Source: JBFHIZ01 sp963666475 (GTDB taxonomy: Bacteria > Bacillota > Clostridia > Lachnospirales > Lachnospiraceae). Taken from it: a DNA stretch of 64,000 bases. The notes under the pieces were generated by a model. That model had not been told where the DNA came from. It worked only from the letters and a program-made list of their open reading frames with translations, and did no database searches. Shown here in pieces: positions 28,269-37,745 of this stretch; the stretch's first letter is position 1, and the number at the start of each line of letters is the position of its first letter. Location: assembly GCA_963666475.2 (NCBI GenBank), contig OY762821.2, positions 434,001 to 498,000 of the forward strand, written 5' to 3'. The position numbers and the translations under genes are program-made.

Positions 28269-29660
28269 ATGAATCGAAAAAGAACGTTGAGTAAAAAAAT
28301 ATTTTTGTATATGATAGGTTTTGCCCTCACGATTATGGTTACGATTGGATTAGGGACTAAATTTCTTTTGCCTGCCTATTATCTGGAAATACAAATGAAC
28401 CGTTTGGACGAACTGGAAGCGTCGATTCGTACGATCTATGATTCTGATTCAGAAGATGAACTGACTGCGATATTAGAGGATGCGAGAAATGTTCTCGGAG
28501 GGGAATTGTATTATTTTAGTGAAGGCGAATCGGGGAGTGGGAGAGGTTCTGCTTCACATATTGGGCTACAGTCAATCAATGGAACCAGTGAAAAATTTCA
28601 GCCATCCGGCGATGTAACGGTATATAGTTATGAAAATAAAATTGGTTTGGAAGTTCATGTGATTGGAGTGAGATTAAAGGATAGCTATTTAGTTTATGAG
28701 GTTGGAATACAGCAGCTCAACCAGGCAGCGGATACGATGATTCGATTTATTTTCTGGATACTTTTATTTGTTTTTTTGCTGGCGGTAGTCCTTTCAACAA
28801 TTCTTTCCAGAAAGATTTCGAAACCGATACGAGAATTGAATCGTTTAGCAACGAAAATGAAAGAAAAAGAAGTGTCTCCATATATGGTGACGCATGACAT
28901 AAATGAAATAGGGGAACTGAATCAAACTTTAAACGAACTATACGAAGAGTTGCTTGGAAATATTTATCAGTTACAAACGGAATTGAGTAAAGAGAGAAAT
29001 TCGGAACTTTTGAAAAAAAGATTTCTTGCACAAGCAACCCATGAGTTGAAGACTCCAATTGCTGTTATTCGAGGGTACTCAGAAATACTCTATGATGGGA
29101 TGTATAAGGATGCAGATGAGAGGGATCGTTTTTTGAAAAATATCTATGATGAGACTGAAGCGGTATCACATCTGATTTTAGATGTTCTGGATTATACAAA
29201 AATGGAAACCGGGAACTACAAACTAAGTGTGAAACAAACGCCTGTGTTTGATTTCTTAAAAAGCCTGACTGAGCGATATGATGAATATATTAAGAGCAAT
29301 GGAATTAATTATCTTGTAGAACTGGAGTTGGAACCAGGATTTAAAAGAGAGATCGATCAGAACCGATTTGAGCAGGTATATAAAAACTTGATTAGCAATG
29401 CAGTAGAACATGCAAAAAATCAAATTCGAGTGCATGCATCTCAGGTTGGTAGTAAAATACGAATTTGTGTATATAATGATGGAAACAGAATTTCAGAAGA
29501 AGATTTGCCAAATGTTTTTGAAAGTTTTTATAAGCGAGAAGGAAAGAAGAGCGGGGTTGGTTTAGGGCTTGCTATTGTAAAAGAAATCGTATTATTACAC
29601 CATGGAGAATATCGTGTTAAAAATCATGAGGATGGTGTGGAGTTTGTAATTGTTATATAG
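28269..29660 (+). CDS. Membrane sensor histidine kinase (HAMP, HisKA, HATPase_c)
   Basis: A 463-residue partner of the preceding OmpR-type regulator. Two membrane helices (about 10-35 and 155-180) flank a roughly 120-residue extracellular region without a recognised fold. HAMP follows, then HisKA with the phosphoacceptor His in ATHELKTPIAVIRGYSEIL near residue 258, and the ATPase part with N-box NLISNAVEHA and G-box GVGLGLAIV. The intergenic distance of five bases indicates co-transcription. Confidence 0.93.
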   Translation: MNRKRTLSKKIFLYMIGFALTIMVTIGLGTKFLLPAYYLEIQMNRLDELEASIRTIYDSDSEDELTAILEDARNVLGGELYYFSEGESGSGRGSASHIGLQSINGTSEKFQPSGDVTVYSYENKIGLEVHVIGVRLKDSYLVYEVGIQQLNQAADTMIRFIFWILLFVFLLAVVLSTILSRKISKPIRELNRLATKMKEKEVSPYMVTHDINEIGELNQTLNELYEELLGNIYQLQTELSKERNSELLKKRFLAQATHELKTPIAVIRGYSEILYDGMYKDADERDRFLKNIYDETEAVSHLILDVLDYTKMETGNYKLSVKQTPVFDFLKSLTERYDEYIKSNGINYLVELELEPGFKREIDQNRFEQVYKNLISNAVEHAKNQIRVHASQVGSKIRICVYNDGNRISEEDLPNVFESFYKREGKKSGVGLGLAIVKEIVLLHHGEYRVKNHEDGVEFVIVI

Positions 29661-29673
29661 GAAAAAATTTTTC

Positions 29674-29702
29674 TTTCTAAAAAGCATAAGAACCTGTATA
29701 AT
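29674..29702 (+). promoter_or_regulatory. Possible sigma-A promoter of mgsA
   Basis: A perfect TATAAT at 29697-29702, 32 bases before the start codon. The -35 position (TTTCTA) is poor, so this is supported mostly by the -10 box. Confidence 0.4.
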
Positions 29703-29734
29703 GACAATAATACTAGGATATAGGAGGAATGAAG

Positions 29735-30202
29735 ATGAAAGCGAGTATTACTTTAAAAATTGAAAAACAAAAACAAATAGCTTTGATTGCACACGATGGG
29801 AAAAAGCCAGAATTAATTCAGTGGTGCAAAGATAATCAAGCATTATTAAAAAATCACTTCTTGTGTGGAACAGGAACAACTGCGAAAATGATCACAGATG
29901 CTACGGAATTGCCAGTGAAGGGATATAATAGTGGTCCTCTTGGCGGAGACCAACAGATTGGAGCAAAAATTGTAGAAGGGAAAATAGATTTTGTGGTATT
30001 CTTTTCAGATCCGTTAGAAGCGCAACCACACGATCCGGATGTTAAGGCTCTTCTAAGAATAGCACAGGTATACGACATTCCAATTGCTGTGAATAAAGCA
30101 ACCGCAGACTTTATGATTACTTCTACTTATATGAATTCAACCTATGATCATACGGTAGAAAATTTCAAACAGAATGTACTGGATCGTGCAAGCACACTAT
30201 AA
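29735..30202 (+). CDS. mgsA: Methylglyoxal synthase
   Basis: Converts dihydroxyacetone phosphate to methylglyoxal, a bypass of lower glycolysis used when phosphate is limiting. The 155-residue protein shows IALIAHDGKKPELIQWC, TGTTAKMI, GPLGGDQQIGAKI with the catalytic Asp, and FFSDPLEAQPHDPDVKALLR. AGGAGG at 29722-29727 is too close to ATG 29729 and well spaced for ATG 29735, which I take as start. A strong terminator follows, so the gene is probably a single unit. Confidence 0.95.
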   Translation: MKASITLKIEKQKQIALIAHDGKKPELIQWCKDNQALLKNHFLCGTGTTAKMITDATELPVKGYNSGPLGGDQQIGAKIVEGKIDFVVFFSDPLEAQPHDPDVKALLRIAQVYDIPIAVNKATADFMITSTYMNSTYDHTVENFKQNVLDRASTL

Positions 30203-30213
30203 GTTAAATCATT

Positions 30214-30248
30214 GGCAGTCTGAGAGAATTCTTCAGGCTGTCTTTTTT
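30214..30248 (+). terminator. Intrinsic terminator after mgsA
   Basis: GGCAGTCTGA pairs with TCAGGCTGTC (two G-U pairs), the inner GAGAATTCTT extends the stem, and eight T follow. Confidence 0.85.
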
Positions 30249-30265
30249 TTGAGAAATATGATTCG

Positions 30266-30294
30266 TTGTAAATCTATGAAATTCATAGTAAAAT
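30266..30294 (+). promoter_or_regulatory. Sigma-A-type promoter before the APH-like gene
   Basis: TTGTAA at 30266-30271, a 17-base spacer and TAAAAT at 30289-30294, about 50 bases before the GTG start. Confidence 0.6.
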
Positions 30295-30344
30295 AGTATG
30301 GGTACATGTATTTTTGATAATCGAAGAGAGCGAGGAACTAGAGC

Positions 30345-31313
30345 GTGGAAAGCGTTACGAAAAAGGTGATTTCAGAAGAAGAATTAAAAAAAATTCTTGA
30401 CTCGGTTTATAATTACAAGCGGAAATTAATGAGCTACTTGGAATTAACGGATGGATGTTTTAATAATAGTTACCATCTGATTTTTGAAGATGGAGAACAA
30501 GTGGTTCTAAAAGTTGCTCCACCAAAAGATGTAGAAGTCCTGACTTATGAGAAGAATATGATGGAAACGGAAGTGCAAGTTATGCGCATGGTGGAAGAAA
30601 ATACATGTGTGCCAGTTCCGCATATCATTGCTTTTGATTGCTCGAAGACAATTATCGATAGTCCGTTTTTTTTAATGGAATATTTGGAAGGTGAACCTTT
30701 CAATAAGTTGTATGACAAATTTTCTGATGAAATATTATTAGGAATACATAAAAAAGTTGCTTCCTATGCAAAAGAAATTCATCAAGTGAAAGCTCCCTTT
30801 TTTGGATTGCTCAATCAAACATCCTGTCAGTTTCAAACGTGGTACCCATGTTTTGTGAAGCTTATGAAAGATTTATTTGATGATCTTTCGAGGAAGGATT
30901 ACGTTGTTCCATTTTCTGAAGATGAAATCATGAATATTCTTTTCGAAAATCAAGAAGCCTTTATGGAGGTAAAGGAACCTGTGTTGTTACACAAGGATAT
31001 CTGGGATGGAAATGTATTTGTTCGAGAGGATGGTACGATTTCAGGATTGATTGATTTTGAACGAGCAATTTATGCAGAGCCTCTATTAGATTTAGTTTGT
31101 TCCATGAAAGAAGAGACTGTTCATTACATTCGAGCAATTGGACTTTCAGAAGACTTTACTGAAAATGAAAAAATAAGAATTGCATTTTATCGCTTTTATT
31201 TATTCTTCATGATGTCAATAGAGATTCCATATCGTAAGTATTCGGATCAAGGATTTATCGATTGGATTGAAAAAGTTATGAGAGAACATTACCAGGCATT
31301 AAAAAAATTGTAA
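30345..31313 (+). CDS. Aminoglycoside-phosphotransferase-family kinase
   Basis: A 322-residue small-molecule kinase of the APH/choline-kinase fold. The ATP-binding lobe contains VVLKVAPP. The catalytic Brenner motif is HKDIWDGNV near residue 216 and the metal-binding Asp is in GLIDFERA. The N-terminal GCFNNSYHLIFEDG matches family members that act on aminoglycosides, macrolides or metabolic sugars and alcohols, so the substrate is open. The start is GTG with a weak site. Five bases separate it from an ABC-F ATPase gene, which suggests one transcript. Confidence 0.8.
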   Translation: MESVTKKVISEEELKKILDSVYNYKRKLMSYLELTDGCFNNSYHLIFEDGEQVVLKVAPPKDVEVLTYEKNMMETEVQVMRMVEENTCVPVPHIIAFDCSKTIIDSPFFLMEYLEGEPFNKLYDKFSDEILLGIHKKVASYAKEIHQVKAPFFGLLNQTSCQFQTWYPCFVKLMKDLFDDLSRKDYVVPFSEDEIMNILFENQEAFMEVKEPVLLHKDIWDGNVFVREDGTISGLIDFERAIYAEPLLDLVCSMKEETVHYIRAIGLSEDFTENEKIRIAFYRFYLFFMMSIEIPYRKYSDQGFIDWIEKVMREHYQALKKL

Positions 31314-31318
31314 TAGAA

Positions 31319-33085
31319 ATGGAAGGAAAAACCGTGTTAACTATAGAAAAATTATCTTATGGATATCCAGAGAAAGAATTATATGAGGAGATTTCGTTTC
31401 AGATTGAAGAAGGTAGTCATTGTGCCTTGATTGGGACAAGTGGGACTGGAAAAAGTACTTTGATAGACATGATTTTACACCCTGATCAGTATATGTATGA
31501 TGGGAAGATCTTGTTTGATGGAGAAAGAGAACCTGGATATGTCAGCCAGTTTATCAAACGCATGGAAGCAGTAGAACAAGTGGAAAAAGAAGTGACGGTA
31601 TTTGAATATATTGCTGAGCGATTCTTAATACTTGAGAAACGAATTGAAGAATTATGTGATGAGATGGGTGAATCGGAAGACATTGATGAAGTTATGGAAC
31701 GATATCAGAGAGCTCTTGATGAATTGGAGTCGATTGGAGGGTCCAATTATGAAAGCATGATTCATAGTCAACTTAGTGCAGCAGAACTTATGCAAATTCG
31801 TGATCTTCCAGTGTCAAAGATTAGTGGAGGAGAGCTAAAGCTGATTACGATCATTCGAGAGATGTTAACCAGTCCAGATTTCTTGGTTATGGATGAACCA
31901 GATGTTTTTTTGGATTTTTATAACTTAAATGCGCTGAAGAATCTAATCCAATCTTTTAAAGGTACTTTACTTGTGATTACTCATAATCGGTATATTTTAG
32001 ATCATTGTTTCCATAAGATCATTCATTTGGAAAATAAAGATATTCAAGAATTTGAAGGAACATACTTGGAATATCAATATTCGCTTATGGAAAAGAAGGT
32101 GGAACTTCAAGAACTTGCAATCAAAGATGAAGAAGAAATCAAGAGAAATGAAGAACTTATTGAAAGACTTCGTGAAAAAGCATCTTACAATGCGGAAGCA
32201 GCGAATGGAAGGTCGCTTCATGCTCGTGTGAAAATACATGAGAGATTGGTTCAGAATCAAATCAAAGCTCCTTTTGTGGAGATGAAACAACCGTTTATAG
32301 AATTGAAAATAGACAATACCCTGTCTGAAGAGGAGATGATTCTTGATGTGAAGGGGTATCATGTTGCATTTGATGATGTATTACTTGATCAGGTCAGTTT
32401 TTCATTAAAAGGAAAGGAACATGTAGCTGTTGTCGGCGCAAATGGATGTGGTAAAACAACATTATTTAGAGATCTGATGAAAAATCAAATGGAAAGTATT
32501 TGTTTTCATGAAAATGCTTTGGCAGGATATCTTTCGCAAGAACAAGGTGAGGTTTTAAATGAATCCAATACGGTACTTAGAGAATTTTTGGATCTAGGAA
32601 TTCCGACAAATTCAAAGGTGGAAGAATTAATTACATCTTTTGAACTCGGAGCGTCCGTTTTAAATCAGAAAATTGGATCGTTGTCTGGTGGTGAAAAAAA
32701 TCTGTTACAGCTTGCCAAAATGTCATGTAATCAGGCGAATTTACTATTGCTTGACGAACCTACAAGCCATTTAGATTTGTATTCGCAACTTGCTTTAGAA
32801 AAGGCACTAAAGGAATATCCAGGAGCGATTTTGATGATTTCTCATGATTTTTATCTGCTTGCGAATTGTATGGATTATATTTTGTTTATTGAAGATCAGA
32901 CGATTCGGAAAGTAAGTATGCGCAAATTTCGCCAGATGATGTATAAAAAGTATTTTGAAAAAGACTACTTATTAATCGATCAACAAAAGAAAGAACTAGA
33001 AATTAAGATTACGTCGGAATTAATGAAACGTGATTTTGAAAAGGCGAAGGAATATTTGGAACAGTTTGCAGAAATTGTTCTGTAA
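31319..33085 (+). CDS. ABC-F family ATPase (ribosome-associated or antibiotic-protection type)
   Basis: Two ABC domains on one chain and no membrane segment, the layout of ABC-F translation factors. NBD1: Walker A GTSGTGKST, signature ISGGELKL, Walker B LVMDEPD. NBD2: GANGCGKTT, LSGGEKNLLQLAKM, LLLLDEPTSHLDL. An about 80-residue charged linker (roughly 255-340) lies between them, the part that contacts the ribosomal P/E sites in this family. It is 588 residues long. Together with the adjacent APH-like gene it could form a small intrinsic drug-tolerance unit. The specific drug or cellular role is unknown. Confidence 0.85.
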   Translation: MEGKTVLTIEKLSYGYPEKELYEEISFQIEEGSHCALIGTSGTGKSTLIDMILHPDQYMYDGKILFDGEREPGYVSQFIKRMEAVEQVEKEVTVFEYIAERFLILEKRIEELCDEMGESEDIDEVMERYQRALDELESIGGSNYESMIHSQLSAAELMQIRDLPVSKISGGELKLITIIREMLTSPDFLVMDEPDVFLDFYNLNALKNLIQSFKGTLLVITHNRYILDHCFHKIIHLENKDIQEFEGTYLEYQYSLMEKKVELQELAIKDEEEIKRNEELIERLREKASYNAEAANGRSLHARVKIHERLVQNQIKAPFVEMKQPFIELKIDNTLSEEEMILDVKGYHVAFDDVLLDQVSFSLKGKEHVAVVGANGCGKTTLFRDLMKNQMESICFHENALAGYLSQEQGEVLNESNTVLREFLDLGIPTNSKVEELITSFELGASVLNQKIGSLSGGEKNLLQLAKMSCNQANLLLLDEPTSHLDLYSQLALEKALKEYPGAILMISHDFYLLANCMDYILFIEDQTIRKVSMRKFRQMMYKKYFEKDYLLIDQQKKELEIKITSELMKRDFEKAKEYLEQFAEIVL

Positions 33086-33100
33086 AAAATACAAAATTAA

Positions 33101-33129
33101 TTGAACTATAGAGGTATTTGTAGTAGAAT
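33101..33129 (+). promoter_or_regulatory. Sigma-A-type promoter before the diguanylate cyclase/chemoreceptor cluster
   Basis: TTGAAC at 33101-33106, a 17-base spacer and TAGAAT at 33124-33129. It would give an AT-rich leader of about 100 bases before the ATG at 33235. Confidence 0.55.
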
Positions 33130-33234
33130 AAAAGAACAAAATGAATAAATAATTAGAATTGTCAGAAAAATAACAAAAATTAATAAAAAAATGATTTTTC
33201 TTTTACCAAGTAATAAATACAAAGGAGGTATTGA

Positions 33235-34176
33235 ATGATCAAGATAATTGAAGCAATTAAATATGAGATATTGATTTTTTGTCTTGCTGCGTTCTATCTC
33301 TATCTTCTATATTTATTACAAAATGACGAATATACAAGAAGTCTGTTAATGCATGTGCGAATCAATCCAGATGCTATTTTCATTCATGGAATCATTGGTC
33401 AAGGTCAACTTTTTTTGACTGTTATTCTTGCGTTAATGAGAAAACAATATTCAATCTATGTGGCTTTTTTACTAAACATCCTTGGGCTCATGGGCTCAGT
33501 TAGGTATATTATGGTCATCCAAAAGAACAATGCTATTCCAGGCATCATGTCATATACAAGTGCGATTGTAATAGTTATTATTATTTTCGTTTTTAAACAT
33601 CAAATAAGAAGCCATATTTTTGAACTTGAGGAGGCTCAAAAGAAACTAAAACAAATGGCATACTTTGATGGACTTACTGGGGTACTAAATCGTAACACTT
33701 TTCTAGAGGCATTGGAGGTACAGGTTCAGTACTATTCTAAGGTCAATCGAAAATTCTTCATGGTGTTTATGGATATCGACAATTTTAAGCAAATCAACGA
33801 TACATATGGGCATCAGGCTGGTGATACGATTTTGAAAGAAACCGTCAAACGAATTCAGTCCGTGATGTATGAAGAAGATGTAATCGGAAGAATTGGTGGG
33901 GATGAACTAGGACTGATCATCGATAAAAAGATGGAATTGTCCGAAGTGAAGGAATATCTTGAACATTTGAAAACTGAAATTATTAAACCATATATTTTGG
34001 ATGGAGTGGAAAGGATGGTTACCGTTAGTATTGGTGTTTCTGCCTTTCCAACCAATGGAAACAATGCGGAAGAGATTTTGAAAAAAGCAGATTTATCGAT
34101 GTATCAGGCAAAAATGATGGGTAAAAATACCATTCATTATTTTTATGAAGAAAGTGAATACGGCAACCAAAACTGA
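33235..34176 (+). CDS. Membrane diguanylate cyclase (4 TM, GGDEL)
   Basis: A 313-residue protein with four predicted membrane helices in residues 5-125, then a GGDEF domain starting at YFDGLTGVLNRNTF. The active-site loop reads GRIGGDELGLI, so the canonical Phe is Leu. Metal and substrate residues MDIDNFKQINDTYGHQAGD are intact. The allosteric I-site RxxD, expected just before the loop, reads YEED, so product inhibition is probably missing. AAAGGAGG precedes the ATG. It is followed by a chemoreceptor gene. Confidence 0.87.
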   Translation: MIKIIEAIKYEILIFCLAAFYLYLLYLLQNDEYTRSLLMHVRINPDAIFIHGIIGQGQLFLTVILALMRKQYSIYVAFLLNILGLMGSVRYIMVIQKNNAIPGIMSYTSAIVIVIIIFVFKHQIRSHIFELEEAQKKLKQMAYFDGLTGVLNRNTFLEALEVQVQYYSKVNRKFFMVFMDIDNFKQINDTYGHQAGDTILKETVKRIQSVMYEEDVIGRIGGDELGLIIDKKMELSEVKEYLEHLKTEIIKPYILDGVERMVTVSIGVSAFPTNGNNAEEILKKADLSMYQAKMMGKNTIHYFYEESEYGNQN

Positions 34177-34196
34177 TTTTGTAAAGGGGGATTCCT

Positions 34197-35891
34197 ATGA
34201 AAATCAAATGGAAAATCGTGCTAGCGGCTATTTTTACAATTTTAATTCTTACAGTTTTAGTATTAGTATCAACAAACAAAGCAATGAACACTTTGATTTT
34301 AGATGAAAAAAGAATAGAATTAAGTAATTATTCACAGATGGGATTGCAGTTACTAGATGAGAAATACCCCGGAGAATGGTCCGTCGAAGATGGGAACCTG
34401 TATAAAGGTGAGTATCTCATGAACGATAATTTTTCGGCGATCGACGAGCTTACAAAAGGAACCAATATACTTGCAACGATTTTCCAGGGAGACACAAGAA
34501 TATCTACGAATGTGAAAGACGATTCAGGATCCAGAATGGTTGGAACACAAGCATCTCAACAAGTAATTGACCAAGTACTTGGAAAGCAAGAGGCCTTTTT
34601 AGGAACGGCTGATGTCTTAGGAAGATCTACTCAAACCTATTATATTCCGATAAAAAACGAAAATCAGAAAGTGGTTGGAATGTGGTTTGTTGGAATTTAT
34701 ACAGACATCGTTGAAGAACGAATTGGGGAAGCGATGATGAATGTTGTCTGGATTGCAGTGATTCTTTTGATTTTAGGAGTCGGTGTTTCTTATTGGTTGG
34801 GAGCAACCATTGCTCATGGCATTAAAGTCATTCAAGTCCGACTGAAACATATGGAAGAAGGAGATTTTTCTTTTGAGTTTGAAGAAAAAATCCTGAAGAA
34901 GAACGATGAAGTCGGTATGATTATGCGTTCTGCAAATAACATGAAACAGAAAATTCAGGAGGTTATGAAAGCAATTCAGTCAGAATCGGAGAATGTAAAA
35001 GAAATTGTGGAATCCTCCATGGTGCAAATAGAAAATATGCACGCAAATGTAGAGGATATTTCAGCGACAACCGAGGAATTATCTGCAGGGATGGAAGAGA
35101 CTTCTGCTTCGACCGAAGAGATGAATGCTTCGACCTTTGAAATCGAATCTGAGATTTCGCATATGAAAGAAAAGACGACGAAAGGTGAAGAGCTGTCTGA
35201 AGAGATTAAAAAGCGTGCAGAAATCATCAAAACCGAATCGGAACAGTCACATCAGAAGACCATTCAATTATATGAGCAGACAAATACGAAATTGAGAGAA
35301 TCCATCAGACGAACAGAAGCGATTGAAGAAATTCGAGAGCTTTCACAGACAATCCTGGAGATCACTTCTCAAACAAATTTATTGGCCTTGAATGCTGCAA
35401 TCGAGGCGGCACGTGCAGGTGAAGCTGGACGAGGTTTTGCAGTGGTGGCGGATGAAATTCGAATATTAGCAGAAAACTCAAAAAATGCCGTATCAAGAAT
35501 CAATGAGATTACGGACAATGTTTCAGACGCAGTGGAAAACGTGGTAAGCGATTCCCAAGAGTTCTTGAGTTTTGTTGATCAACAAGTTCTTGATGATTAT
35601 AAGGAATTTGTAAAAACAAGTGAGCAATATGCATTTGATGCAGATCAATTTGAACAAATGGTAACAGAAATCAATGAAAGTTCTGAACAGTTGTATTTGG
35701 CTATCAAACAAATGAGGCAAGCAATTGAAGAGATTACGAAGGCAGCAGGAGAAGGTGCAGAGGGCACGACCGATATAGCAACAAAAATATCAGACGTAGT
35801 AACGAAGACTGACGAAGTAATTAGACAGACTTTAGAAAATCAAAAGAGTGCAGAGAAATTGGATGAGATGGTTATGTTTTTTAAAATGTAA
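34197..35891 (+). CDS. Methyl-accepting chemotaxis protein with single Cache extracellular domain
   Basis: A 564-residue transmembrane chemoreceptor: first membrane helix at residues 6-27, an extracellular single-Cache-like domain at about 35-175 ([20 protein letters not shown]), a second helix at about 180-205, HAMP, and the cytoplasmic signalling hairpin with [16 protein letters not shown] near residue 395. Chemoreceptors of this kind bind small organic ligands. It lies directly behind a diguanylate cyclase gene and before another one. Confidence 0.93.
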   Translation: MKIKWKIVLAAIFTILILTVLVLVSTNKAMNTLILDEKRIELSNYSQMGLQLLDEKYPGEWSVEDGNLYKGEYLMNDNFSAIDELTKGTNILATIFQGDTRISTNVKDDSGSRMVGTQASQQVIDQVLGKQEAFLGTADVLGRSTQTYYIPIKNENQKVVGMWFVGIYTDIVEERIGEAMMNVVWIAVILLILGVGVSYWLGATIAHGIKVIQVRLKHMEEGDFSFEFEEKILKKNDEVGMIMRSANNMKQKIQEVMKAIQSESENVKEIVESSMVQIENMHANVEDISATTEELSAGMEETSASTEEMNASTFEIESEISHMKEKTTKGEELSEEIKKRAEIIKTESEQSHQKTIQLYEQTNTKLRESIRRTEAIEEIRELSQTILEITSQTNLLALNAAIEAARAGEAGRGFAVVADEIRILAENSKNAVSRINEITDNVSDAVENVVSDSQEFLSFVDQQVLDDYKEFVKTSEQYAFDADQFEQMVTEINESSEQLYLAIKQMRQAIEEITKAAGEGAEGTTDIATKISDVVTKTDEVIRQTLENQKSAEKLDEMVMFFKM

Positions 35892-35896
35892 TCGAC

Positions 35897-37717
35897 TTGA
35901 ATAATATAGATCAAACGGGGGTGATCGATATTCGAACTAGATTCATCTATAAAGCAACAGGAGTATTTTTTTCGCTTCTGTTAATCGTTGCAATAGCAAT
36001 GATGACAAGTACATCAAAAGCGAGTGAACTAGAAGAGAAAGAGAAAAGAGTGCTTTTCATTTCTTCTTATTCGCTTACTTTTAATACGTCCATGAATCAA
36101 TATCAAGGAATCAGCGACATACTTGAACCAGAGGACATCGTATTTGATGTAGAGTATATGGATTCCAAGCGATTTGATTCGGAAGAAAATATTGAGAATT
36201 TTTATCAGTCCTTAAAGTATAAGATCGAAAATGTAGAGGCATATGACCTAATTATTGTGGGAGATGACAATGCACTTGATTTTGTAATAAAATATGAGGA
36301 TCTTTTCCCGAATCAGCCAATTGTTTTTCTAGGAATAAACGATGTGGAAAAGGCAATTGAAATAGGGAAAAACCCAAGATACACAGGGATTTATGAGTCC
36401 GTCTCAATCACCGGTACGATTGAAATGGCAAGAGTTCTTCAACCAGAGGCTGAGAGGGTGATTGCGCTTGTAGATAATACAACAACTGGAAAAGTCGTGA
36501 AATCAAGATTTTTTACAATTACAGAATTTGAAGATGAATTAGAGCTATCGTGCTTGGATCTTTCAACGATGGATTTTGAGCAATATCAAAATGAATTAAA
36601 GTCCATTTCAGAACAGGATATTGTCATTTTATTGGCGGTTCATAATGATATTACAGATCGTACTCTGACATTTGAAGAAGGTGTCAAACTAACCCTTTCT
36701 TCAATCGATCACCCAATCTATACAATTTACGACTTTGGAATTGGGTCAGGACTAGTTGGAGGGGAAGTCATTTCATTTTATGAACAGGGAATGGTAGCTG
36801 GAGAATATGCCGTTCGTTTATTAGCAGGGGAGTCGATGGAACAAATGCCTGTCGTGAAGAATAACACCGTCAAAATGATGGACTATGAAACTCTCTTACA
36901 CTATCAACTACCGTTTCGAAAATTATCCAAAGACGTAATATATATCAATCGTCCAGAGAGTATTTTAAGAAAATTTTTACCCTATATATTAATTGTAACT
37001 TCGATTATATTAATTGAGGGGGGGCTTATTTTTTATTTGGTTAAGAATGTATTGAAACGTAGGCAAGCAGAACGGGAATTAAAAAGATCAAACAATGAAT
37101 TAAATGTATTGAACGAGGAACTTTCGGCATCAAATGACAATATTTTAGAAAGCAATGAGAAGCTTCGAGAGGCAATTTCCGTAATTGAGGTTCAAAAAGA
37201 AGAAATTTCAAATTTGATTCATGTTGATATTTTGACGAATTTGAAAAATCGTCGAGCAATCATGGAGCAAATAAATCTATGGTTAGTAGAAACTCCCTTA
37301 TCCAATAATGTAGCAATTTTGTTTTTAGATGTTGATAATTTTAAGCTGATTAATGACCGATATGGGCATGACGTAGGAGATCAGGTGATTGCTCAAACCG
37401 GAAGTCGTTTAGAAGTTCTGCAAACGGAAAATATTCAGATTGGAAGATTTGGAGGAGATGAATTTATCATTGTGAATCGTTTCCAGGAGAATGAAGAGTT
37501 GGATTGTTTTTTAACATCCTTACAAAAATCGTTTGCAACAGACTTTGATGTAGATCAGAATAAGTTACATTTGACAATAAGTGTGGGGGTATCATTGTAT
37601 CCCGTTCACGGACGTACACAGGTAGAATTGGTTAAAAAGGCGGATATTGCTTTGTATCAGGCAAAAGAAGCCGGAAAAGATCAAATCAAAATATATGATG
37701 AGAAAATGAGTATTTAG
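35897..37717 (+). CDS. Diguanylate cyclase with periplasmic-binding-protein-like sensor
   Basis: Signal/anchor segment (about 20-37), an ABC_sub_bind-like sensor (about 45-340) with DLIIVGDDNALDFV and RVIALVDNTTTGK, a membrane helix (about 360-382), a coiled coil (385-440) and a GGDEF domain. The loop GRFGGDEFIIV is canonical, so cyclase activity is likely; the I-site position reads TENI and is lost. The listed start is TTG 35897, which has no Shine-Dalgarno. GTG 35921 lies inside GGGGGTGATC (35917-35926), a near-perfect anti-16S match that is ideally spaced for an ATT codon at 35930, so the true start is unsettled. Confidence 0.85.
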   Translation: MNNIDQTGVIDIRTRFIYKATGVFFSLLLIVAIAMMTSTSKASELEEKEKRVLFISSYSLTFNTSMNQYQGISDILEPEDIVFDVEYMDSKRFDSEENIENFYQSLKYKIENVEAYDLIIVGDDNALDFVIKYEDLFPNQPIVFLGINDVEKAIEIGKNPRYTGIYESVSITGTIEMARVLQPEAERVIALVDNTTTGKVVKSRFFTITEFEDELELSCLDLSTMDFEQYQNELKSISEQDIVILLAVHNDITDRTLTFEEGVKLTLSSIDHPIYTIYDFGIGSGLVGGEVISFYEQGMVAGEYAVRLLAGESMEQMPVVKNNTVKMMDYETLLHYQLPFRKLSKDVIYINRPESILRKFLPYILIVTSIILIEGGLIFYLVKNVLKRRQAERELKRSNNELNVLNEELSASNDNILESNEKLREAISVIEVQKEEISNLIHVDILTNLKNRRAIMEQINLWLVETPLSNNVAILFLDVDNFKLINDRYGHDVGDQVIAQTGSRLEVLQTENIQIGRFGGDEFIIVNRFQENEELDCFLTSLQKSFATDFDVDQNKLHLTISVGVSLYPVHGRTQVELVKKADIALYQAKEAGKDQIKIYDEKMSI

Positions 37718-37745
37718 TAAAAAGACAAAAAACAGGAGGCACAAC

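Noticed and set aside
33085..33235. A c-di-GMP riboswitch in the AT-rich leader of the cyclase cluster.
   Set aside because: No GEMM-like core or paired helices could be found; the leader is simply AT-rich.
22673..35752. AGGCAGCAG in polC and in a chemoreceptor gene as members of the TGGCAGCAG repeat.
   Set aside because: The first base differs and both are in-frame Ala-Ala codons, so they are not counted.
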